Shown: positions 6,389-14,745, counted from the stretch's first letter. The stretch is DNA of 23,638 nucleotides from CAZKYP01 sp964556885 (GCA_964556885.1 CAZKYP010000030.1:1-23638), one strand, 5' to 3'. Notes: generated from the letters alone by a model not told the origin. A program made the numbers and translations.

Positions 6389-7069
6389 TCACTCCGGTGG
6401 TTCGAATTTGTAGCCGATTTCGCGGATTGTATGAATCATGATGGGATTGTGGGGGTCGGGTTCGATCTTGTTTCGTAATGTGGTGACAAAGCGGTCGATG
6501 CTCCGCGGCCCAACATAGCAATCATAGCCCCAGACCAGGTTGAGTATCTCATCACGCGTCAGCGCGCGGCCCTGTCTTTTGGCGAAAAATTCCAGCAGGT
6601 TGAATTCCTTCGGTGAGAGCTTGATTTCCTCGCCATCCCTGGTAAGTTTTCTTGCCGGGATATCCAGACGCAGGCCAGCAAACTCATAAATTTCCTGCTC
6701 GGCCTGCCTGCTTCGTCGCAGCAGCGCCTCGGTGCGGGCAAGAAGCTCCTTGATACTGAAAGGCTTGGTGACATAATCGTCGGCCCCGAGGTTCAGGCCG
6801 AGCACTATGTCCGACTCCTCGCCCTTCGCTGTCAGCATGATAATGGGCATCTGGAGCTTTTCATTGCGAATCAGCCTGCATATCTCGTAGCCGTTTATCT
6901 TCGGCAGCATGATATCCAGAACAATCAAGTCGGGTTTTTCGTTCAGAGCGGCGTTCAGCCCCGCCTCGCCGTCGGCCGCGGTTAGCGTGCGATAGCCCTT
7001 GTACTCGAAGTTGTCCTTCAGGCCCCGCAGCATCGTGGCATCATCTTCGACTATCAGTACAGTTTCCAT
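6389..7069 (-). CDS. OmpR/PhoB-family response regulator, second of a tandem pair
   Basis: 226 aa. Receiver domain (1-120) with acidic pocket E8-D9-D10, phospho-acceptor D52 (LIVLDIMLP), T80 (MLTAKGEE) and K102 (VTKPFS), all intact. Winged-helix trans_reg_C domain (about 128-225) with IKLSPKEFNLLEFF, ALTRDEILNLVWGY, and RSIDRFVTTLRNKIEPDP through IHTIREIGYKFEPPE. It is a DNA-binding transcription factor. It closely resembles the upstream regulator, and its start lies inside that gene's 3' end (29-nt overlap). GGAG sits 5 nt before the ATG. The recognition helix differs from the partner's (GPRSIDRFVTTLRNK against TLRDIDNAVNVLRSK), so the two may bind different sites. Last gene of the signalling operon. 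Confidence 0.95.
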   Translation of the reverse strand: METVLIVEDDATMLRGLKDNFEYKGYRTLTAADGEAGLNAALNEKPDLIVLDIMLPKINGYEICRLIRNEKLQMPIIMLTAKGEESDIVLGLNLGADDYVTKPFSIKELLARTEALLRRSRQAEQEIYEFAGLRLDIPARKLTRDGEEIKLSPKEFNLLEFFAKRQGRALTRDEILNLVWGYDCYVGPRSIDRFVTTLRNKIEPDPHNPIMIHTIREIGYKFEPPE

Positions 7070-7769
7070 CAGACTCCATTAATTCATAAAAGTTTTGTTG
7101 TTCTTCAAATTTGTAACCGATTGTTTCGATGGTATGAATAAACCTCGGATTCTCAGGGTCGCTTTCGACCTTGCTTCTTAAGACGTTTACGGCGTTATCG
7201 ATGTCACGCAAAGTAATAAAACGCGAATAACCCCAGACGGTATTTCGAATTTCGTCGCAGGTCAGGGCACATCCGGCCCTCCGCAGGAACAAATGCAGCA
7301 TTTTATATTCACCGGGAGTAAGCTTGATTTCTTTATCGCCGCGTGAGAGAATACCGGTAACGGTATCAAGCTTAAAATCTCCGAATTCGTAAACATCAGG
7401 CTCCTGCCTCCTTCGCCGCATAAACGCTTCGGCGCGGGCCAGGAGCTCTTTGATGCTGAACGGCTTTGTTACGTAATCGTCCGCACCGAGATTCAAGCCT
7501 AATATAACATCCGCTTCCTGGTCCTTGGCCGTGAGCATGATTATAGGCATATCGAGGTTCTTTTTGCGAATCTGGCTGCAAACCTCATAACCGTTGATTT
7601 TCGGCAGCATTATATCGAGTATAATCAGGTCAGGATTTTTGGACAACGCCGTACTAAGGCCTTCCTGGCCGTCACGCGCGACCCTGACACGATAACCTTT
7701 TATTTCGAAGTTATCCTCCAGAGCACGCAGCATGGTCGGGTCGTCTTCTATAATCAGCACACTTTTCAT
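7041..7769 (-). CDS. OmpR/PhoB-family response regulator, first of a tandem pair
   Basis: 242 aa. The receiver has E8-D9-D10, phospho-acceptor D52 (LIILDIMLP), T80 and K102, all intact. The winged-helix domain (about 125-225) contains IKLTPGEYKMLHLF, ALTCDEIRNTVWGY and FIHTIETIGYKFEE. The protein normally would end near YKFEE. Here about 18 extra residues (QQNFYELMESDGNCTDSRR) follow, and they overlap the next regulator's ribosome binding site and start. This looks like a by-product of tandem duplication and start overlap. The kinase stop lies 28 nt upstream, so co-transcription is very likely. The two receivers share long identical runs (GLNLGADDYVTKPFSIKELL), indicating a recent duplication and probably a common kinase. 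Confidence 0.95.
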   Translation of the reverse strand: MKSVLIIEDDPTMLRALEDNFEIKGYRVRVARDGQEGLSTALSKNPDLIILDIMLPKINGYEVCSQIRKKNLDMPIIMLTAKDQEADVILGLNLGADDYVTKPFSIKELLARAEAFMRRRRQEPDVYEFGDFKLDTVTGILSRGDKEIKLTPGEYKMLHLFLRRAGCALTCDEIRNTVWGYSRFITLRDIDNAVNVLRSKVESDPENPRFIHTIETIGYKFEEQQNFYELMESDGNCTDSRR

Positions 7770-7797
7770 ATCAATCTCATTATTTCATAAAATCAAT

Positions 7798-10044
7798 TTA
7801 ACGGCAAGACGCCAGCCTCACGGTAAACGTGCTTCCCTTGCCGAGCTTGCTGTTTATCGAAATCGTTCCTTTGTGGGCATCGACAATAAATTTAGCAATA
7901 CTCAGCCCCAGGCCGCAGCCTTCCGCGTTGCGGGCAAGCCGGCGATCCACCTGATAAAATCTCCTGAAAATCTTTTTTATCGCCCTGCGTGATATACCAA
8001 TACCTTTATCAGAAACACTAAAACATACCGAACCATTCTCTTTAAAAACCTTCAGCCTGATGTACTTATCATCATAAGAATACTTATACGCATTTTCCAG
8101 AAGATTTATAAGAACCGTAACCATCGCATCATGGTCTGCCCGCACATCCGGCAAGTTTTCATCGATGCTGACGTCAAAATCACAACGCCCGTTGGCGAAT
8201 TTAGTCTTTACCGCTTTTGCCGCACCTCGTGCAATCTCAGCGGGACTGGTCTGCACAATCCTGAAGGCCTGCTTGTTCCGCTCCATCCTCGAAAAGGTCA
8301 GGAAATTTTCAATCAACCTGCTGAGCCGCTCATTTTCCTGCGAGGTCAATTGCAGGTATTCGGTCACCTGATTCTGGTCCCTGTAGTTGCCCTCCAAAAG
8401 TGTATCCACCAATACTCGCATTGACGCAAGCGGAGTCTTTAGTTCGTGGGAGACTGTAGCGATAAAATCATTCTTAAGCTTGTTCATCTTAATCTGTTTG
8501 CCGACGGCCTGTGCGGTGAGCAATCCTGCGGCCACTATCACACCGATAGCCAGCAGGCCCGCCCAGATATATATAATAGCTTGCTTGCCGGCCGTTCTCT
8601 CGAAAATATCGGCATTCATAAAATGTACCTCTATCGACCAGCCTGGAAAGAATTTTCCGAAAGACATCTTCAGGAAAGGCATCTTCTCGGGATCTTCCAG
8701 ACCGCAAACATAGGCTCCCATGTTGTCCGTCAGCCGGTACTTGATATCCGATTCTTCAAGATCGTCTCTGCACAAATCAAAGTCTGAGCTGAAATTTGTT
8801 GCCTTCCTTAACAATAAGCACTTTTTATCCGCCAGGTTATGGTAAATACCGAAAACTTTTTCTCCCAGTTCCAGGCTGCGAAAACTGTCTTCGGGCCAGC
8901 CGTCAAATATCGTGACCGAAGGACGTGCTTTTACTCTCGAAGCCGCTATATCGTTGATGCCGGACAATTTCATAATATCCGATATCTGCTTTTTCAATTG
9001 AACGGTCCAGCCCCACTCGGACCCATTGACTGAAGCATCAATCGAGTCCATTATCGAACTGATGGAAGACAAAAACTTCATCATTTCCGCTTCCGAGAAG
9101 TGTTCTGAAAAACTGTCGGTATAATATTTGTCAAGAAAAGCCGCCGCCAGCTCTTCGGCCGACAGCAGCTCTTTTGCCCTTTGTATTTGCGGTTGCAATT
9201 GTTCGGACCATTGACTCGCCTGAGCTATTTCAATCGCCTTGCTTAAAAGAAAAATCCTCGTAGCAGAAGGCACCATTAAAAACTCTTTACTGCCGTCCAT
9301 AAAGTACTGGACCGCGGAATTCATTAATTCCCCCACGTCGGCGAACGTTGCGCCCTCTTCGGTCTGCTGTTTAAGCTCGACGAACATAATCCTGGTTCTT
9401 GCAATCAACGTCGCGGCCGATAAGCTCATGGAATCCGGTTGCAGACCATAGGCAATTTGTCTGCAGGCGTTAACGGCCTTGTCAATCTCGCCTAATTTCC
9501 GCAGGCAACGAACCTGGGCTATAAGGGCATAGATACGAGTATAATCATTAACGAGAGAGTTGGCTGCCTGTCCGTATAATTCTATCGCCTGAGCATAATT
9601 GTTTAGCTTGAATTCATAGTTCCATGCCGTATTCAGCTCTTCCGCAAGTTCAGTCATCGGCTCGACGTTTGATATAATCGGATAAATCAGCTTTCCATTG
9701 CTGTCGAATATAATGACCGCATCACATACATTCGATCCGCCGGACCGGCTGCCGCTCTCTATAAATCTCGCAAATACCTCGACAGGCGTCAGGCTCATTA
9801 CCGACACCTGTTCGAGCTGATTTATTTGGACCGCCCAGAGACCATCGACATTCTTGCCAAGCAGCTCCAGTTGCTTACGATAAACATCCGTCAGCTTTTG
9901 TTTAACGGCCAAATGTTCGTTCTTGACCGCCTGGCTCATAAACCAAAGTAAACAAACGGTGGGCAGTATAACTGCCATTGTCAGCAGCAATACTACCCAC
10001 CGTAACTGGTTATAACCTGTACCTGTTACAATTTTGGACTTCAC
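7798..10044 (-). CDS. Membrane sensor histidine kinase with TPR-like sensory region
   Basis: 748 aa. TM1 (residues about 16-37) and TM2 (about 487-515) enclose a large extracytoplasmic part of about 450 residues. That part contains TPR-like helices (about 133-200, with NYAQAIELYGQAANSL and LRKLGEIDKAVNACRQIA) and then a region (about 370-480) without a family I recognise. TM2 runs almost directly into the HisKA helix with no room for a HAMP domain. HisKA: FIATVSHELKTPLASMR, phospho-acceptor His533. HATPase_c: N-box NLLENAYKYS (647-656), SDKGIGIS (678-685), FRRFYQ, and GCGLGLSIAKFIV (709-721). All ATP-binding boxes are intact. The secreted CBM9-LamG protein gene ends 18 nt upstream and the two regulators follow, so these four genes form one operon. 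The signal is unknown. The kinase sensor and the co-encoded secreted protein both carry TPR-like repeats, hinting at contact between them. Confidence 0.93.
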   Translation of the reverse strand: MKSKIVTGTGYNQLRWVVLLLTMAVILPTVCLLWFMSQAVKNEHLAVKQKLTDVYRKQLELLGKNVDGLWAVQINQLEQVSVMSLTPVEVFARFIESGSRSGGSNVCDAVIIFDSNGKLIYPIISNVEPMTELAEELNTAWNYEFKLNNYAQAIELYGQAANSLVNDYTRIYALIAQVRCLRKLGEIDKAVNACRQIAYGLQPDSMSLSAATLIARTRIMFVELKQQTEEGATFADVGELMNSAVQYFMDGSKEFLMVPSATRIFLLSKAIEIAQASQWSEQLQPQIQRAKELLSAEELAAAFLDKYYTDSFSEHFSEAEMMKFLSSISSIMDSIDASVNGSEWGWTVQLKKQISDIMKLSGINDIAASRVKARPSVTIFDGWPEDSFRSLELGEKVFGIYHNLADKKCLLLRKATNFSSDFDLCRDDLEESDIKYRLTDNMGAYVCGLEDPEKMPFLKMSFGKFFPGWSIEVHFMNADIFERTAGKQAIIYIWAGLLAIGVIVAAGLLTAQAVGKQIKMNKLKNDFIATVSHELKTPLASMRVLVDTLLEGNYRDQNQVTEYLQLTSQENERLSRLIENFLTFSRMERNKQAFRIVQTSPAEIARGAAKAVKTKFANGRCDFDVSIDENLPDVRADHDAMVTVLINLLENAYKYSYDDKYIRLKVFKENGSVCFSVSDKGIGISRRAIKKIFRRFYQVDRRLARNAEGCGLGLSIAKFIVDAHKGTISINSKLGKGSTFTVRLASCR

Positions 10045-10062
10045 GAGTTATTCTCGTTCACC

Positions 10063-13000
10063 TTATTTTTGAAGCGCTTTAATTTCATCTTCCGACAGGG
10101 CGTAATTATAAATTCGGACATCGTCTACCAGCCCGTTCCAGCATCGTCCTTCATAATCGGAATTGTTACTGACGTAAACGGGAGAATCGGTGATGTTGAT
10201 ACAGCCAGTTGCCTTTACTGAATCATCCAGCTTACCATCGACGTACAAATATATCTGCTTTCCGTCATATACTCCCGCGGCATGATGCCATTGACCATCG
10301 TTAACGTTAACATCACCGAAAATGTTACACCATTCCCTCCCCGGCACGTCCAGACCGGAGCATGCAAATTCGAGACCGTTAGTTTCCGCGTTCCTCTGCA
10401 ATCTCCAGGCGTTATCGCCCTTGGTGATAATTGCAGCATAGTCACTACTGAATCCGTTGACTTTTATCCAGGTCGAAACCGTTATCTGCCCGGCTATATT
10501 GAATACAGAGCTCTTTCCAAAATCCACATAGCCACCGTTGCCGTCAAATTCCAGAGCCCCGCCGATTTTACCGCCTGACGGCCGCCATTTCGGATTACCT
10601 ACAAGCTGACCCGTATTGTTATTGTCGGAAGAATCGTCGGCATTGCTGCCTTCGGTCTCATCGAATTTCCACCAGCCAACCAGACCCGTCACCTGTGCAT
10701 TTCCAAATACACCCGGATTTTCCCATGCGTTGTCCTGTTTACTACACCAGGCGAGTTTGGAATCGCGGTCCCCGCCGTCATCGTCGTCGTTGACTTGCAC
10801 GTCGAAGCCTATTGTCAATCCGGGCTTTGGTTGGACTTTAAGAGAGGTCCAGGGGAATTTAATCTCAGTTACATAGCCGCTGTTTGTGGTCTTCACAGCA
10901 AATTCGACGCCTTCGTCACTCTTACCGTTATATTCACCCATCGCAGGCGAGGATTTATCCCACCTGAAATAGTAATGGAAATCATTGTCACCATAGGAAT
11001 CGGACTTGCTGTTATCGGCATCTATGAAAATTTCTACAGCGTCATCCTGATAAAAATCATCAGAATCATGTCGCAGGTTCTCATCGTTGACGTTGACCAG
11101 GACATAAAGACTGTCCTTGTCCCACAAAGCCTTGAAAAAGGCGGAACAGTCACTTTCTGAAGACGGCGACTCATACAGGCTGTTCTTTAGATCGTATCGC
11201 TGAGCCGCATCCCAACATTTATCCGTATCACCGTCTATGACAGGCGTGCTTGGGGCCTTGGAGATATTGGCGGGAATCATTGCCATTTTCTTTCTGGCCT
11301 TCTGCTCAAATTTTTGAGCTTCTAAAATCTGCATTAGTTGCATCATCGGAACAAATACCTTATTCATTTCCGGAATATTATTTACAGCAGTAATGATACT
11401 AAGATTATTAAGTTTCTCATCCGTTCGAACTTGAATTGTTGTTTGACTACAGGCTTCCGCCAACTGTCCGAACAATTCCTGCAAATTACCAGTTGCTTCG
11501 ACCGGACCAAAATTTATATTGGCCGCTGCCAGCTTGATGGCTCCACCTACGTTAACCAGAATCAATTTGCTTGTCGACGGTGATAATTTATCGACGGAAT
11601 CTCTTAAAGGCCCTGCTGACATTATCGACCTGCGATTACCGGCCGTTGCAATCGATGTCTCAACTATATCGGGATTTAACGACACAACCGTGGTCTTGCT
11701 GCTTTGGTTCATATAGCAGAATATTTTCTGGCCGTTAACAAGCGCAATCTGATACTTGCCGGTCTCATCTACAGGTTGATCACCTCCGGCCTGACTTGAT
11801 ATTAAATTGGCAACGGACAAAAATCTGGTCAGTACCTGGCGGGTTTGCTGCGGATTGTGACTTGTTATTGCCAGGCCGAACCGGTTGACTATCGGCGGAA
11901 CCACGGTATTAGCCTGAACGACCGCGGCATCAGGCGGCATAACAAAAAGTGTTACCTGTTCGATATTCGCGAAAATTTCTCTGCCAATATCGAGACCGGT
12001 CATGTTCTGAATCTGCTGGCTTGCGGCCTGTGCCTGCATGCTTTCAGAATCTGCCAAAGCGAAGCTGAAAATACCAACAGCATCGGCGGGTACTGCTTCG
12101 AAACCGGACTTACTGAGATTCGGGGTGTGAATCATGCCATAAGCAAGACAATTATGCCCATCCTTGAAAGACACATCCGTCTTTAAGGCGATACCGTCTA
12201 CATTTAAAGATAAAGTAGTTATCAAATCATCGATATTCTCGAAATCCACAATTCCTTCTGCAAGAAGAATTTCACCCGGCAGGGAACCCGAAGGAAACAT
12301 ACCTGCGAGGTTTGCATAAATTTCATCCACGTTTGCCCAAATAGTCAGTGCGTTTTCCTGGCGTTGCCTCTTGTCTATCTTGACGAAGGATTCGTTACTG
12401 GTTGCAAGTGTCGGCTCTTTAATTACAGACTTGTATTGCTTCACGGACCATGCCAACTGGCCGGCCTTAGCTGCTTTGGGTGATGCAACTATAACTACAT
12501 TATCATCGAAAGCTGCACCCGCTCCGCCCGGAAGCGCTAAGCATTGCATACCTTCGATTGCTTCTGTCGGCTGGCCGGCCATACCGAGGGCCGCATGGAG
12601 CATACCGCGAAGGGCGTCACTCTTGCCGGGGAACAAGACGGCTATAGCCGGAGGATCCTCGTCGTTCTGAGGAAGGCCGCAAATACCGAAACCAAAACCA
12701 CGGATTTTTTTGAACTCCGCCATCATGCTCGGATTCATCATGGCCGAAAGCATATTCGCAGGATTCATCTGACCCGAAGACTGTCCCTGTTGATTTCCAC
12801 CAATCATTGCAAGAGGATTTTCTAACGGAGTGCCTTTGAGCATATTCATAATCGTTTCGATCTGTCTGCCCGGACTGCCCAGTTCGGCATAGACTAATGT
12901 CCCCGCCGGCATTAGCGCTGCCGGATCGGCATTACCGATCTCCTCCAGCAGAGGTTGTACTTTCTCGATGATATTTGTCTGGTCACTGTAGTCCGCAACC

Positions 13001-13281
13001 AACTTTGCAAACACTTCCTGTGCCTTCTGCTCATCCTGCTTCTTCAGATAGCACATGCCCTGACGATACATCGCCTGGGCCACATGGGATTTTTGGGCCG
13101 CTTTATCATCTATTATCTGCTGATAGATTTTAATAGCCGCATCGACGTTGCCGTCGACTTCCTCGGCATACAGGCCCTCCTGCAATAACGTGCTCGCAGA
13201 CTTGGTCTGTGCATGTCCCATACACGTAAACAGACCAACCGCCAGCAAAATGATGATTGTAATGTTTTTGACCTTTTTCAT
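10063..13281 (-). CDS. Large secreted protein with TPR-like, CBM9-like and LamG domains
   Basis: 1072 aa from the ATG at 13281, chosen because AAGGAG lies 8 nt upstream and a signal peptide follows at once (MKKVKNITIIILLAVGLFTC through GHAQ, cleavage near residue 25). The frame is open further upstream to 13359, but that extension would bury the signal. Residues about 28-115 are TPR-like (GNVDAAIKIYQQII, AQAMYRQGMCYLKKQDEQKA). Residues 120-675 have no family I can name. Residues about 676-865 resemble carbohydrate-binding module 9 (VIDGDTDKCWDAA, ALWDKDSLYVLVNVND, DDAVEIFIDAD). Residues about 866-1072 form a LamG/concanavalin-like domain (GLVGWWKFDE, YVDFGK, ITVSTWIKV, GQWHHAAGVYDG, LYVDGKLD, GLVDDVRIYNYALS). 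No catalytic glycosidase motif was seen. It probably binds glycans at the cell surface. First gene of the kinase/regulator operon, so it may feed the sensor or be its output. Confidence 0.85.
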   Translation of the reverse strand: MKKVKNITIIILLAVGLFTCMGHAQTKSASTLLQEGLYAEEVDGNVDAAIKIYQQIIDDKAAQKSHVAQAMYRQGMCYLKKQDEQKAQEVFAKLVADYSDQTNIIEKVQPLLEEIGNADPAALMPAGTLVYAELGSPGRQIETIMNMLKGTPLENPLAMIGGNQQGQSSGQMNPANMLSAMMNPSMMAEFKKIRGFGFGICGLPQNDEDPPAIAVLFPGKSDALRGMLHAALGMAGQPTEAIEGMQCLALPGGAGAAFDDNVVIVASPKAAKAGQLAWSVKQYKSVIKEPTLATSNESFVKIDKRQRQENALTIWANVDEIYANLAGMFPSGSLPGEILLAEGIVDFENIDDLITTLSLNVDGIALKTDVSFKDGHNCLAYGMIHTPNLSKSGFEAVPADAVGIFSFALADSESMQAQAASQQIQNMTGLDIGREIFANIEQVTLFVMPPDAAVVQANTVVPPIVNRFGLAITSHNPQQTRQVLTRFLSVANLISSQAGGDQPVDETGKYQIALVNGQKIFCYMNQSSKTTVVSLNPDIVETSIATAGNRRSIMSAGPLRDSVDKLSPSTSKLILVNVGGAIKLAAANINFGPVEATGNLQELFGQLAEACSQTTIQVRTDEKLNNLSIITAVNNIPEMNKVFVPMMQLMQILEAQKFEQKARKKMAMIPANISKAPSTPVIDGDTDKCWDAAQRYDLKNSLYESPSSESDCSAFFKALWDKDSLYVLVNVNDENLRHDSDDFYQDDAVEIFIDADNSKSDSYGDNDFHYYFRWDKSSPAMGEYNGKSDEGVEFAVKTTNSGYVTEIKFPWTSLKVQPKPGLTIGFDVQVNDDDDGGDRDSKLAWCSKQDNAWENPGVFGNAQVTGLVGWWKFDETEGSNADDSSDNNNTGQLVGNPKWRPSGGKIGGALEFDGNGGYVDFGKSSVFNIAGQITVSTWIKVNGFSSDYAAIITKGDNAWRLQRNAETNGLEFACSGLDVPGREWCNIFGDVNVNDGQWHHAAGVYDGKQIYLYVDGKLDDSVKATGCINITDSPVYVSNNSDYEGRCWNGLVDDVRIYNYALSEDEIKALQK

Positions 13282-13335
13282 AGTTGCGCTCCTTATAAAA
13301 TAGGTTAACATAAATTCGGTTTCTTTCACAGGAGC

Positions 13336-13389
13336 ATTATCACGATTATATGTTACCATTTTGTTACTGACATGTCCTTTTTTTGTTAT
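13336..13389 (-). promoter_or_regulatory. Promoter region with phased TGTTAC boxes upstream of the signalling operon
   Basis: On the plus strand TGTTAC occurs at 13351-13356 and 13362-13367 (11-bp period), with TGTTAT at 13384-13389, exactly 22 bp further. On the minus (transcribed) sense these are GTAACA direct repeats followed by TATAAT (13350-13345) and GATAAT (13341-13336), either of which could be the -10. No consensus -35 exists. OmpR/PhoB regulators bind direct repeats with about 11-bp spacing in place of a -35, so autoregulation by the operon's own regulators is plausible but inferred. Confidence 0.45.
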
Positions 13390-13452
13390 TTTTCAGTATA
13401 CTCCCAAAGTGGCAAAACTATCTCCATAAGTGGATGTCGACAGTCTTATAAC

Positions 13453-14547
13453 TTATGTACTTACAGCCGGGTAATAACACTCTGCCGGACCTATTGTTGA
13501 TTTTTTAAGGCCGTTATTGAATAAGAATTGGCGAATATCGGTGCAGAGATGGCATTTACCGGCGTAAAAATCTCGTTTTTTGTATCCCAACTTCTCGGCT
13601 TGAAGCAGCAGACCGTAAGGACCGGCATTAAACAATGTATGGATAAAACTGTCCTTTGCGGGCCCAAATTGTTTCCAGATTTCTTCGAGAGGAGTCTGGT
13701 TAACATTACCGACAATGATGCCGCTGCACGTACCGCTGAAAACGTTTCCGAATGGATCGATGTGAACACCCTTGGCGGATAAAAAACTATTTTTACAATT
13801 TTGTAGGATGGGCAACTGGTTTGCCCATGCTGTATGACGTAACATATCCTGAGCCGCATGGGCAGGAGAACCTGCCCATCCTACGAGTTCCGACGCTACT
13901 ATTTCAGCCAATTTACCTGCGGCCCGGCCTGTAAATCGACAAGGATAATCGTTAAGGGTATCTATATATCGCCGCCTGCGTTCTGTTTCCGAAAGCTCTT
14001 TCATCTGAATCGGATTATCCAGATATTTTTCCCAGCGGACCAACACACGCTTGTGGCCGAGAATCTCCTTCGCCAATTCCGCCAGTCGCCGTAGCGGCCC
14101 GGCATCTACGAATTCCTGATGAAACGGATCGGTGCTGATTTTGAATCGGTGCATTCCAAGCTCATCGAGTCTTTTGATTCGCTGATTTATAATCTTTTCG
14201 TCAGTCGCCCAGAAGCCGTTCGTCTCTATTAAATCAACCTTGCCTAAGTTTTGTTTTTGTCCCTCTTTCAAAATCTCCTGCAGACGGTCCCAATACAAAA
14301 ACGCTTCACCGCCGGTCAGATGGACCTTTGCATCGTCACCGGCAAGTACTTTTAGCGATTGCCAGGCACTAATAGCCATGTCGACAGGCATCAGGCCACC
14401 TTTGTCGGGCGAGCAATTATAATAGCAGAATTCACATGCGCAGTTGCACTTGTACGTCAGAAGCAAACCCACCGAACGCCAGAGCTTGAACTTCGGCTCG
14501 TTTCGCTTGAGTCGGCAGTTATAAATATTTTCAGACAGATCGATCAT
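13453..14547 (-). CDS. Radical SAM protein with an in-frame repeat insertion
   Basis: 364 aa from the ATG at 14547. A TTG at 14568 is a possible earlier start; neither has a clear ribosome binding site. The [4Fe-4S]-binding CxxxCxxC is C34-C38-C41 (YKCNCACEFC), followed by KVHLTGGEAFLYW, the SAM-binding GGE motif. The C-terminal part has further cysteines (NCKNSF, GTCSG, KCHLCTDI, PAECYY) around VHIDPFGNVFSGTCSGIIVGNV, like SPASM/twitch-type auxiliary cluster regions. Radical SAM enzymes generate a 5'-deoxyadenosyl radical; the substrate here cannot be told. Residues about 222-249 are encoded by an 82-bp palindromic repeat (13803-13884) that keeps the frame open. No precursor-peptide gene was identified next to it. 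A four-helix-bundle remnant lies between this gene and mnmG. Confidence 0.85.
   Translation of the reverse strand: MIDLSENIYNCRLKRNEPKFKLWRSVGLLLTYKCNCACEFCYYNCSPDKGGLMPVDMAISAWQSLKVLAGDDAKVHLTGGEAFLYWDRLQEILKEGQKQNLGKVDLIETNGFWATDEKIINQRIKRLDELGMHRFKISTDPFHQEFVDAGPLRRLAELAKEILGHKRVLVRWEKYLDNPIQMKELSETERRRRYIDTLNDYPCRFTGRAAGKLAEIVASELVGWAGSPAHAAQDMLRHTAWANQLPILQNCKNSFLSAKGVHIDPFGNVFSGTCSGIIVGNVNQTPLEEIWKQFGPAKDSFIHTLFNAGPYGLLLQAEKLGYKKRDFYAGKCHLCTDIRQFLFNNGLKKSTIGPAECYYPAVST
13803..13884. repeat. 82-bp double-hairpin palindromic element inside the radical SAM gene
   Basis: The ends are perfect 12-bp inverted repeats: GTAGGATGGGCA (13803-13814) and TGCCCATCCTAC (13873-13884). Inside are two hairpins: ATGGGCAA/TTGCCCAT (13808-13815 with 13821-13828, 5-nt loop) and ATGGGCAGG/CCTGCCCAT (13858-13866 with 13871-13879, 4-nt loop). 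It encodes VGWAGSPAHAAQDMLRHTAW and a further ANQLPIL in frame. The structure is that of REP/MITE-like dispersed palindromes. The GTAGGRTGGGCA family is, to my recollection, common in intergenic DNA of many bacteria. Confidence 0.85.
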
Positions 14548-14617
14548 AAAGAAAAAATTAAAAGTCAAAACTAAAATATCAAAATTTCATATCAAAGATT
14601 AAAATTATCTTTTTCCC

Positions 14618-14745
14618 TTAAGTTAATATACTCGAAGCAAAAATATTTGATACCTCACCAAGTTCATCTAAAAACCATGTTTTAACGCGAAGCCATATAT
14701 TCTTTTCTTGAAATCCTCTTTGAATTTTGCTTTTTCATTTTTCAT
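14618..14745 (-). pseudogene. Remnant of a four-helix-bundle (23S IVS-type) protein gene
   Basis: Starting at ATG 14745, overlapping the mnmG stop, the minus strand reads MKNEKAKFKEDFKKRIYGFA and then stops soon after (LKHGF*). In another frame, up to the TAA at 14618, it reads DELGEVSNIFASSILT. The first part matches the typical N-terminus and the second the typical C-terminus (xELxxVSNILASSILTxKG) of four-helix-bundle proteins of the 23S rRNA intervening-sequence family, normally about 115-130 aa. About 80 central residues are missing, so this is an internally deleted relic. The rest of 14569-14734 holds nothing else I recognise. Confidence 0.65.

Noticed and set aside
13282..13359. N-terminal extension of the secreted CBM9-LamG protein
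   Set aside because: It would precede the signal peptide, and the better ribosome binding site is at the ATG at 13281; this DNA looks like promoter.
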